DNA of 17,504 nucleotides from JALZVT01 sp964519335 (GTDB lineage: Bacteria > Pseudomonadota > Gammaproteobacteria > Pseudomonadales > Azotimanducaceae), in the NCBI GenBank assembly GCA_964519335.1, contig CAZFIA010000085.1, positions 1 through 17,504 of the forward strand. Reading direction: 5' to 3'. Position numbers and translations under genes: made by a program. Below, piece by piece: positions 1 to 6,711 of the stretch. Every line of letters begins with the position of its first letter. The first letter of the stretch is position 1. The notes beneath the pieces are model-generated. The model was not told where the DNA came from, searched no databases, and worked only from the letters and a program-made list of their open reading frames with translations.

Positions 1-32
1 GAGGTTTTAGATGCCCCAGTTTCATTAGTCAT
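1..32 (-). CDS. 5' end of an unidentified minus-strand gene (partial)
   Basis: On the minus strand an ATG at 32-30 opens a frame that stays open to the window edge. The first residues read MTNETGASKT. A perfect Shine-Dalgarno sequence, AAGGAGG, lies at 47-41, eight bases upstream of the ATG. This is the strongest ribosome binding site in the window and the main reason to call a gene from ten codons. The short hydrophilic start gives no hint of function and does not look like a signal peptide. The gene would be divergent from the DUF1801 gene, with about 108 bp between the two starts. Only the adjoining sequence can show what it encodes. Confidence 0.6.
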   Translation of the reverse strand, partial: MTNETGASKT

Positions 33-140
33 GCTGCTCTCCTCCTTCATACATTACTGGTCAGAGAATACGCGGGCTTGAGCTGCGCTGGAATAGCTCT
101 GCTAATCTGTATCGGCTTATCTGCAAAAGGACCGGAAACC

Positions 141-578
141 GTGGCCACTCAAACCGAAAACAAGACTCGTCCGCAAAAGTCGCCCAGGGCCCTTGCAGCC
201 TACCTCGCCAACATCACCCCCGCCGGCAGAAAAGAAGATGCCGCCGTGCTCTTAAAGCTCATGGGCGACATAACCGGCGAGTCTGCCGTGCTCTGGGGTC
301 CAAGCATTGTTGGGTTTGGCAGTTACCACTACCAGTACGAAAGTGGTCGCGAGGGGGACAGCCTGATCACTGGTTTCGCCGCACGCAAAGCCAACATGGT
401 GGTCTACGTAATGCCGGGATTTTCGCAGTACAAAGGACTGTTAAAAAAACTCGGCAATCACAAAACAGGGGCATCTTGTTTGTATCTGGGGCGACTGCGT
501 TCGGTAGATATGGACGTATTGGAAGAGCTGATCCGCGCATCAGTGACTCATATGCGTAATAAATATTCTACAACCTAA
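141..578 (+). CDS. DUF1801 (YdhG-like) domain protein
   Basis: A 145-residue cytoplasmic protein that I recognise as DUF1801 family. Family-typical stretches are the N-terminal LAAYLANITPAGRKEDA helix (about residues 19-35), ESAVLWGPSIVGFG (about 46-59), the central YHYQYESGREGD, and the C-terminal SCLYLGRLRSVDMDVLEELI segment. The molecular function of this family is not established; some members are annotated as iron-chaperone (frataxin-like) folds. I chose the GTG at 141 because AAAAGGA lies at 125-131 with a good spacing. The frame continues upstream only to a TTG without a clear ribosome site, and that extension adds hydrophobic residues foreign to the family. A weak TTGAGC (78-83), 17-bp, GCTAAT (101-106) promoter could serve it. 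Its TAA stop interleaves with the TAG stop of the convergent CoA-transferase. Confidence 0.85.
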   Translation: MATQTENKTRPQKSPRALAAYLANITPAGRKEDAAVLLKLMGDITGESAVLWGPSIVGFGSYHYQYESGREGDSLITGFAARKANMVVYVMPGFSQYKGLLKKLGNHKTGASCLYLGRLRSVDMDVLEELIRASVTHMRNKYSTT

Positions 579-1759
579 GTATCGACAGACTCAGCATGCA
601 GCACACCCGCATCCAGCAGTTCGGAAACCAGGGCAGGTGTTTTACCTAACCAGTCGGCAAGAACTTCTGCGTTATGTTCACCTCGATGGGGCGCTGGACC
701 ACGCACGCCGCTTTCGGCATTAGAAAACCTATAGGGTGATTGAGTGATAGGGCGGGTACCGCCTTCCCTGTCTGGAACCTGGGTAATCGCTGCCCGGGCA
801 TGCACCGTGGGCTGGGATTCAAGCTCTGCCGGATCGAGCACCTTACCCCAGGCAAGGTTTACTTTAGCCATCAACGCCTCTACCTCATCCCAGGTCGCAA
901 GCTCACTCATTACCTTTTCGGCCGCCTGCCGACGCAATGCAATCTTCTCGGGCAAAGGAGTTTCTTTGGTGGCTGGGTCGGCAACGCCCAGAATTTTCGA
1001 AAACTGGTGCCACACAAACCGCAAATCGGCAGACAAAAGCGCCATGCCCGCCCCGGTTTGAAAAATCATGTTAGGTGCAGGCCCCATGTTCTCGGAGTCT
1101 TCAACGGCATAGTGCACCTGATCGTCAGTGGCAATGGTTGCATCAATCATCGCGATGTCGATGTGCTGACCGCGGCCGGTGCGTTCGCGAAGAATAACTG
1201 CTGAAAGCAAACCCACGAGCCCATGCAGAGATGCATTGGTATCAGCAACAGACAGCGGCAGATCGGTAAGAGGGATGTCACCACGCTTCGCCTGCCGGTA
1301 CATAAGCCCGGCCTCGGCATGGATGATGGGTGCATAGGCGGGTCGATGCGACTCTGGTCCGCCATGCCCAAAACCTGATATCGAGAGCATGATCAGGCGC
1401 GGGTTGATCGCGCTAAGTTCTTTGTAGCCAAGGCCCAATCGCGGCATCACATCGGGGCGATAGTTTTCGATCAAAACATCGGCGCCCGCCACCAGTTCTG
1501 CAACCAGATCGGTTGCGCCCTCGGCCCGCAAATCGATACAGATATCGCGCTTGCCCGCGTTCTGCTGGTGATAGTAGCCAGGAATATTTGCAATCCGACG
1601 GCCCCACAACCGCGTGATGTCGCCATCTGGCGGCTCGACTTTAACCACGTCAGCACCAAGATCGCACAGCATGCGGCCCGCAAAGGGTCCGGCAAGTACG
1701 CGCGAAAAGTCGAGTACCTTAAGCCCGGCGAGCGGATAACCGTCTGATTTAGATGTCAT
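575..1759 (-). CDS. Family III CoA-transferase (CaiB/BaiF type)
   Basis: A 394-residue protein of typical family length. Family III enzymes move coenzyme A between carboxylic acids through an enzyme-bound aspartyl-CoA intermediate. The N-terminal block LDFSRVLAGPFAGRMLCDLGADVVK (split here: LDFSRVLAGP at 16-25, then LCDLGADVVKVE at 31-42) and the downstream D-I-T-R-x-W are signatures. The segment VADTNASLHG (171-180) aligns with the formyl-CoA transferase segment that carries Asp169, so Asp173 is the probable nucleophile. RERTGRGQHIDIAMID (191-206) follows as expected. The ATG at 1759 is preceded by GGAG six bases upstream; the frame extends to 2077 but would run through the divergent YaiL gene and lacks family similarity. 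Racemases of the alpha-methylacyl-CoA type share the fold, but the catalytic-Asp pattern favours a transferase. Donor and acceptor acids are unknown. It lies near the SDR and ACAD genes. Confidence 0.92.
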   Translation of the reverse strand: MTSKSDGYPLAGLKVLDFSRVLAGPFAGRMLCDLGADVVKVEPPDGDITRLWGRRIANIPGYYHQQNAGKRDICIDLRAEGATDLVAELVAGADVLIENYRPDVMPRLGLGYKELSAINPRLIMLSISGFGHGGPESHRPAYAPIIHAEAGLMYRQAKRGDIPLTDLPLSVADTNASLHGLVGLLSAVILRERTGRGQHIDIAMIDATIATDDQVHYAVEDSENMGPAPNMIFQTGAGMALLSADLRFVWHQFSKILGVADPATKETPLPEKIALRRQAAEKVMSELATWDEVEALMAKVNLAWGKVLDPAELESQPTVHARAAITQVPDREGGTRPITQSPYRFSNAESGVRGPAPHRGEHNAEVLADWLGKTPALVSELLDAGVLHAESVDT

Positions 1760-1833
1760 TTGCTGCTCCAAAGCTTTGATGTCTAGAGGTAGTATACGGC
1801 TGAAGCTTATTAGGACAAACGTGAGAGCAGAGC

Positions 1834-2469
1834 GTGGCGCAATCCCTTCGTGATCAACTGGTAGCCGCTGGACTGGCAAGTTCCGGCCAGGCAAAGAAAG
1901 CTGAGAAACAAAAACGAGCAGAAGCCCAGGCACGGGCCCAGGGCAAGAAAAAGCAGGGCAAAGGCGGCAAGAACAAGAAAAAAGGCGCGGCCGCCAAAAA
2001 ACCTGTTGAAGGCTCACCGCAGGCAGCGGCTGCAGAACCCACGGCAACCGCGCGCGCCAAGCTTGCCCAGGCCGCAAAAGTACGACGCGACAAAGAACTC
2101 GCGCGGGAGCGCAACGAAAAAGCCCAGGCCCGCGCGCTACGCGCGCAAATCAAACAGCTGGTAAAAGAAAATGATCAGCGCGTAAAAGAAAAATCAGACA
2201 CTGATGTGCCCTACAACTTCTTGCACAAGAAAAAGATCAAACGCATCTATGTACCCCAGGCACAGTTAGATGCGCTTAGCAAAGGCAAGCTCGTCATCGT
2301 GAACAACGACGGCCTGTATCATCTGGTGACGCCGGAAATCGCTGACAAAATCGCGCAGCGCGACCCCAAGTGGATTATTACCGCGCACGACGAAAGCTCA
2401 TCCGCAGACGATCCCGACATGGACGATTACTACAAGAAATTTGAAGTGCCGGACGATCTCGACTGGTAG
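1834..2469 (+). CDS. yaiL: DUF2058 family protein (YaiL-like)
   Basis: A 211-residue, very basic, probably cytoplasmic protein of the DUF2058 family, whose E. coli member is YaiL (sometimes described as a nucleoprotein or polynucleotide-associated protein). The start MAQSLRDQLVAAGLAS matches the family N-terminus and supports the GTG at 1834, although its ribosome site is weak. Residues about 20-115 are rich in Lys, Ala, Gln and Arg and look like a charged helix or coiled coil, suited to nucleic acid binding. The conserved C-terminal domain has YNFLHKKKIKRIYVP (about 126-140) and YHLVTPEIADKIAQRDP (about 161-177). An acidic tail follows, with DDPDMDDYYKKFEVPDDLDW at the end. Some relatives are shorter; the extra length here is mostly in the low-complexity basic part. 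It is divergent from the CoA-transferase (74 bp) and ends 18 bp from the convergent SDR. Its exact biochemical role is unknown. Confidence 0.9.
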   Translation: MAQSLRDQLVAAGLASSGQAKKAEKQKRAEAQARAQGKKKQGKGGKNKKKGAAAKKPVEGSPQAAAAEPTATARAKLAQAAKVRRDKELARERNEKAQARALRAQIKQLVKENDQRVKEKSDTDVPYNFLHKKKIKRIYVPQAQLDALSKGKLVIVNNDGLYHLVTPEIADKIAQRDPKWIITAHDESSSADDPDMDDYYKKFEVPDDLDW

Positions 2470-2487
2470 CCTTTCCTAGGTCTGAGC

Positions 2488-3297
2488 TCAGTCGCCGAGT
2501 AGCTTGCGCCGGAAGCGACGCATGCCGCCCAACCAGCGATCATAGTCATTGGCTTTGCGCTGAAAGTAGGTTTCGACTTCTTTATGCGGCAAAACCAAAA
2601 AACGTTCGTCGCGCATCGCGTTAACACAATCCTGCGCCACATCTTCGGGCTCAAGTATGCCGTCACCAGCCGCCTGGCGGGCATCAGAGTCTTTGAACGG
2701 TTTGTCTTTGTCAGCGGCCGCCGCCGGTCCAAGAATATTGGTGCGCACGGCCTGGGGACAGAGTACCGATACCCCAATGTTGCGATCGCCATAGTTAATG
2801 CGCACCCATTCCGCAAAAGCCACGGCCGCGTGCTTCGATACCGCATAAGGACCCGAGTCCATCTGCGTAAGCAGGCCAGCGGCTGATGCGGTGTTAAGCA
2901 GGTAGCCACCCCCGCGCTCGAGCATGCCCGGAATAACCGCTCGCGCTGCATATAGGTGTGACCAGGTATGGACGTTCATCATTCGCTGCCACTCAGAGGT
3001 GGCCAAATCGAGGCCACCCCCCACGCCATAACCCGCATTGGATACAAACACATCGATAGCGCCATGGGCGCCCTGAACCTGCGCCACTAGCGCCTCGACG
3101 GCCTGCTCATCGCCCACATCCAGCCCATGGCCGCTGGCTTTCTCGCCTATCCCGGCCGCCGTCTGCTTGGCGTTATCGCCGTTCAGATCGGTACAGACCA
3201 CAAAGCGGGCACCCTCCTCGGCAAATTTCTGCGCCAGCGCCCGGCCTATGCCAGAGCCTGCCCCGGTAATCACCGCAATCTTGTCAATCAGCTCCAT
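2488..3297 (-). CDS. Short-chain dehydrogenase/reductase (SDR, classical)
   Basis: A 269-residue cytoplasmic oxidoreductase. The Rossmann motif TGAGSGIG is at 11-18, an acidic D37 after strand beta-2 predicts NAD(H) rather than NADP(H), and LDVGD is at 59-63. The NAG motif is at 87-89 but preceded by Ser (SNAG, where NNAG is usual). The catalytic tetrad is N108, S138, Y151 and K155 (YAVSK). The ATG at 3297 has GGAG seven bases upstream; a GTG at 3303 is in frame but lies only one base after that site, so I rejected it. The substrate is not visible. The divergent neighbour is an ACAD10/11-like gene 133 bp away, and an SDR next to such genes often acts on a hydroxyacyl-CoA or ketone in the same pathway; this is inference. 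It ends 18 bp from the convergent YaiL gene. Confidence 0.92.
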   Translation of the reverse strand: MELIDKIAVITGAGSGIGRALAQKFAEEGARFVVCTDLNGDNAKQTAAGIGEKASGHGLDVGDEQAVEALVAQVQGAHGAIDVFVSNAGYGVGGGLDLATSEWQRMMNVHTWSHLYAARAVIPGMLERGGGYLLNTASAAGLLTQMDSGPYAVSKHAAVAFAEWVRINYGDRNIGVSVLCPQAVRTNILGPAAAADKDKPFKDSDARQAAGDGILEPEDVAQDCVNAMRDERFLVLPHKEVETYFQRKANDYDRWLGGMRRFRRKLLGD

Positions 3298-3430
3298 CCC
3301 CACTCTCCCCTACCGACCACTCAATTGTTGTTTCGCAGGCTACCGTACTGGAGATCGCAGCCGTAGTCAGCAGGCTCAGAAACCAATACATTAGAAGGCT
3401 GGGGATTGCACAAAAAGGGGAGCCAAGACC

Positions 3431-4678
3431 ATGTCACAAGTCGATCAAGATCTATTCAATCTGGCGATGTCAGAAGAATCTCAGCCGCTCATGGATGGGG
3501 TCTTAAACCATATAGACGCTAACGTTAAGCCCATCATCGAGGAGTTCTTCGCGCTCGATAACGAAAAGGAAGATCGCTGGTCGTGGCATCCACGTCAACT
3601 TGAGCTGCTGGATGGCGCCAAAGCCAAGGCCAAAGAATCCGGCCTGTGGAATTTCTTCTTACCCGACTCCGAGATCGGTCAAGGCCTCACCAACCTCGAC
3701 TACGCCTACATCGCTGCCGAACTCGGCAAATACCCGTTGGCGTCTGAAACCCTCAATTGCAGTGCACCCGATACCGGCAACATGGAAGTGTTGGAGCGCG
3801 TGGGTACCGAAGCACAAAAAGAACAATGGCTAAAGCCGTTGCTCGCTGGAGAAATTCGTTCCGCTTACGCCATGACCGAGCCTGCATTGCCATCGTCGGA
3901 TGCCAAAAACATCAGCACCAAAGCCGTACTCGAAGGCGACGAGTGGGTGATCAATGGCGAAAAGTATTACATCTCCGGCGCGGGTGATCCGCGTTGCAAG
4001 ATCATGATCACCATGGTTAAGACTAGTCCCGATGCAGCACCCAGTCGTCAACAGTCGCAAATTCTGGTGCCCATCGACACACCCGGGGTAGAAATACTCG
4101 ATGCCATGCAGGTGTTTGGGCACGATCACGCGCCGCGCGGTCATATGCACATCAAGTTCGAAAACGTCCGCGTACCCAAAGATAATATTTTGCTGGGCGA
4201 AGGCCGAGGATTCGAAATTTCACAAGTGCGTCTGGGGCCAGGGCGTATTCATCATTGCATGCGATCGATTGGCAAGGCCGAGCAAGCGCTCGAGTTGATG
4301 GTAAAGCGTGGCGCAACAAGAGAAGCCTTTGGTAAGCCCATCATCAAGTTAGGGAAAAACCTCGAAGTGGTCTCGCGTTCACGGATAGAAATTAATGCAA
4401 TGCGTCTCGCCGTCCTTCAGGCCGCGAAGGCGATGGACGTGCTGGGCAACAAAGAAGCACGCGTTTACGTGAGTGCCGTAAAAGCGATGGTGCCCGAGAA
4501 GGTCTGCAAGATTATCGACGACGCCATTCAGATCCACGGCGCTACCGGCATATCGCAGTGGACGCCCCTCGCCGGTTTGTATACCGACATGCGGCACCTG
4601 CGCTTTGCAGACGGACCGGACGAAGTCCACCACATGGTGGTGGGCCGCGCGGAGGTGCAAAAACACGACCTCTGGTAG
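3431..4678 (+). CDS. Acyl-CoA dehydrogenase, ACAD10/ACAD11-like
   Basis: A 415-residue FAD enzyme of the acyl-CoA dehydrogenase family. AMTEPALPSSDAKN (147-160) is the FAD-binding TEP signature in the SSDA form of ACAD10/11. KYYISGAGDPRCK (178-190), GPGRIHHCMR (around 270-280), and ADGPDEVHH near the C-terminus also fit that subgroup. The usual catalytic Glu position is filled by Asp394 (in ADGPDE), as in ACAD10/11. The ATG has GGGGAG eight bases upstream. In animals and in Pseudomonas levulinate metabolism (the Lva enzymes) related proteins act with a kinase on 4-hydroxyacyl-CoAs; no such kinase lies in this window, so ordinary dehydrogenation of an unusual acyl-CoA is equally possible. It is transcribed with the MFS gene that starts 6 nt after its stop, and is divergent from the SDR. 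Confidence 0.92.
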   Translation: MSQVDQDLFNLAMSEESQPLMDGVLNHIDANVKPIIEEFFALDNEKEDRWSWHPRQLELLDGAKAKAKESGLWNFFLPDSEIGQGLTNLDYAYIAAELGKYPLASETLNCSAPDTGNMEVLERVGTEAQKEQWLKPLLAGEIRSAYAMTEPALPSSDAKNISTKAVLEGDEWVINGEKYYISGAGDPRCKIMITMVKTSPDAAPSRQQSQILVPIDTPGVEILDAMQVFGHDHAPRGHMHIKFENVRVPKDNILLGEGRGFEISQVRLGPGRIHHCMRSIGKAEQALELMVKRGATREAFGKPIIKLGKNLEVVSRSRIEINAMRLAVLQAAKAMDVLGNKEARVYVSAVKAMVPEKVCKIIDDAIQIHGATGISQWTPLAGLYTDMRHLRFADGPDEVHHMVVGRAEVQKHDLW

Positions 4679-4684
4679 TCCACC

Positions 4685-6250
4685 ATGGCTACCACAGCAA
4701 CTGACGCACTGAGCAGCGCCGAGCCTCACGGTAAGGCGCTAACTGGTTATCAGCTCGCCTCTTATGGCGCGCCAGCCCTGCCACTGTCGATGATCAATCT
4801 GCCGTTGGCGGTTTATCTACCCGCAGTGTATGCCGATTCGGAAGGCTTCGGCCTGAGCCTGGGCTTTGTAGCCTTAACGCTTGCACTCTCGCGCGTGTTC
4901 GACGGCCTAACCGATCCTATCGTGGGCTTTCTCTCTGACCGCACTCGCTCGCGGTTCGGACGACGCAAGCCGTACATTCTGTTGGGTATGCCCATATTCT
5001 TGACCGGCATCTGGATGCTGTGGGTGCCGTTGATCGAGTTTACCGACATTACTTTTCTCGGCGTTACCTTTAACTCGGGATATCCCTACTTGCTCGCGTC
5101 ACTCGTAGTGATGTACGTAGGCGCAACTATAAAGGACGTTCCTTATAGCGCGATGGGCGCAGAGCTCGCGAAAGATTACAACGAACGAACCCTTGTTATG
5201 AGCTGGCGCGAGGCCTTTAGCGTCACGGGCTCGCTCGTTGGTGCGTTTTGTCCTGCCGTTATTATTTTCTGGGGCTTCACCAAACCCACCGACAACGTGT
5301 ATTTCCTGGCGATTATCTGCTGCACGCTCATGCCGATCTTTATCATCAACCTGATGTTTACGGTCAAGGAACCCGCACCCAAAGAAAGCAACGCTGAAAA
5401 AATGAAAATTCGAGAGAGTTTTCGTTACGTCTGGGCAAACGAACCCTATCGTCGATTAGTAATTATTTTTCTGTTTGCAACCATAGGGTCGGGTCTCACC
5501 AATTCACTGAGCTTCTTCTTTGTAAAGCACGTGCTGCTCGCGGGAGATCTGTACGGTTGGTATCTGGCACCGTATTTCGTATCTCAAATCGTCGCAATAC
5601 CCTTATGGTTCAAGTTATCTCGAAAAATTGGCAAGCATCGGGCAACCATGTGCGCAATTGGTTGGTATGCGTTCTGGTCTTGCTTTATTCCACTCATCGC
5701 TATAGCACCGCACCACTGGTTTGAAGCATTCGAAATCAGTCGATTGGCGAACCTTTTCTTGCCATCAGATTCGGCCGCATCTCTGGTGAGCTATTTTGAG
5801 GGCGTACCCACCGGTAAGTTTCTGTTTTTCGTCGGTGTAATGATGCTAAAGGGCTCATCCATAGGGGCCCTTTCTGCGTTGCCCTATGCAATGGCTGCAG
5901 ATGTGATCGATGTCGACAAAGCCGTAACAGGCAAGAATCAGGGTGGCGCCTACTTCAGCATCTGGACCATGACCCGCAAGATTGCTTACGCTGCGGGACT
6001 CGCATCCTTCGGACTCGCTGCTGCCTGGATCGGCTTTGACAGTCTGGCAGACCCAATCAACGCACCCAATTCAGAGAACACACTGCTTTGGCTCGCCATC
6101 TTCTATTCTGTTATTCCAGCCCTGTTTAAGTTTGTTGCCATCCCATTGCTGTGGAGCTACCCGCTTACCGAAGAGAAAGTACGCTCTATCCAGCAGGAGA
6201 TTGCAGAACAGGCTCAGAAGCCCCAAACCATGACTCAACAGCAGGTATAG
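4685..6250 (+). CDS. MFS transporter, GPH (MelB-like) symporter family
   Basis: A 521-residue inner-membrane protein with about 12 predicted membrane helices. The signature of glycoside-pentoside-hexuronide:cation symporters lies in residues 70-96: RVFDGLTDPIVGFLSD, then RTRSRFGRRKP. Asp73 and Asp77 have the D-x3-D spacing of the cation-binding aspartates of MelB helix II. A second typical patch is the KDVPYSAMGAEL segment (about 150-161), followed by NERTLVMSWR. A long loop after helix 6 starts KEPAPKESNAEKMKIRE. Family members import sugars or related solutes with H+ or Na+, but many marine relatives sit beside fatty-acid or terpenoid genes and have no known substrate. The start lies 6 nt after the ACAD stop with little ribosome site of its own, so it is probably translationally coupled; it likely supplies the substrate of the neighbouring CoA-dependent enzymes (inference). 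Confidence 0.88.
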   Translation: MATTATDALSSAEPHGKALTGYQLASYGAPALPLSMINLPLAVYLPAVYADSEGFGLSLGFVALTLALSRVFDGLTDPIVGFLSDRTRSRFGRRKPYILLGMPIFLTGIWMLWVPLIEFTDITFLGVTFNSGYPYLLASLVVMYVGATIKDVPYSAMGAELAKDYNERTLVMSWREAFSVTGSLVGAFCPAVIIFWGFTKPTDNVYFLAIICCTLMPIFIINLMFTVKEPAPKESNAEKMKIRESFRYVWANEPYRRLVIIFLFATIGSGLTNSLSFFFVKHVLLAGDLYGWYLAPYFVSQIVAIPLWFKLSRKIGKHRATMCAIGWYAFWSCFIPLIAIAPHHWFEAFEISRLANLFLPSDSAASLVSYFEGVPTGKFLFFVGVMMLKGSSIGALSALPYAMAADVIDVDKAVTGKNQGGAYFSIWTMTRKIAYAAGLASFGLAAAWIGFDSLADPINAPNSENTLLWLAIFYSVIPALFKFVAIPLLWSYPLTEEKVRSIQQEIAEQAQKPQTMTQQQV

Positions 6251-6280
6251 ACAACCTCACCGAGATAAAGGGATGCGCCC

Positions 6281-6682
6281 ATGTCAGTAACCGGAGGCTG
6301 CCTTTGCGGCGCCGTTAAATATGAACTGGAAGAAGCCCCATCCATGATGGGCGTGTGCCACTGCAAGAACTGTCAGCGCCAGGCGGGTTCTGCGTTCTCA
6401 ACCCTCGCGGGCGTGCCCAAAGATCAATTCAGCTTTGTGAGCGGCGAACCCAAACTCTACCTTGATGGCGACACCAAGAGCGGCAATCAGGTGGAACGAT
6501 ATTTCTGCGGCAACTGTGGGTCGCCGATCTACTCAGCAATAGACTCTCAGCCCGATACACTCTTTCTAAAAACCGGCACCATGGATGACACCACAAGCTT
6601 TGCGCCGCAGTTTCACGTCTGGTGTGATACCCGACAAAACTGGGTCGATCTGCCAGACGATGTACCCCAGATGCCTAACTAG
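6281..6682 (+). CDS. GFA family zinc protein (Gfa/CENP-V domain)
   Basis: A 133-residue cytoplasmic protein with the cysteine pattern of the GFA (glutathione-dependent formaldehyde-activating enzyme, CENP-V) family. C7 and C9 lie in GGCLCG, C26, C28 and C31 in CHCKNC, and C76 and C79 in FCGNCGSPIYS. These would bind two zinc ions, one structural and one catalytic. The length matches single-domain family members. Most bacterial members have no proven substrate, and the formaldehyde-glutathione activity is shown only for a few; I make no claim for this one. The ATG at 6281 has AAAGGGA eight bases upstream. It follows the MFS gene by 30 bp on the same strand and may be the last gene of that unit. 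Confidence 0.9.
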   Translation: MSVTGGCLCGAVKYELEEAPSMMGVCHCKNCQRQAGSAFSTLAGVPKDQFSFVSGEPKLYLDGDTKSGNQVERYFCGNCGSPIYSAIDSQPDTLFLKTGTMDDTTSFAPQFHVWCDTRQNWVDLPDDVPQMPN

Positions 6683-6711
6683 TTTTAGGTTGAAAAGATC
6701 AGCACCTAAAA
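6683..6711. repeat. Inverted repeat between convergent genes (weak terminator candidate)
   Basis: TTTTAGGT (6683-6690) and ACCTAAAA (6704-6711) form an 8-bp stem with a 13-base loop between the GFA gene and the convergent 754-residue gene, whose stop codon lies in the right arm. The stem is AT-rich and no U tract follows on either strand, so it is at best a weak bidirectional terminator. Confidence 0.3.

Noticed and set aside
78..140. TTG start for the DUF1801 gene
   Set aside because: The extension is hydrophobic, unlike the family, and the GTG at 141 has a proper ribosome site.
1760..2077. N-terminal extension of the CoA-transferase frame by 106 residues
   Set aside because: It runs antisense through the YaiL gene, has no family similarity, and the ATG at 1759 has its own ribosome site.
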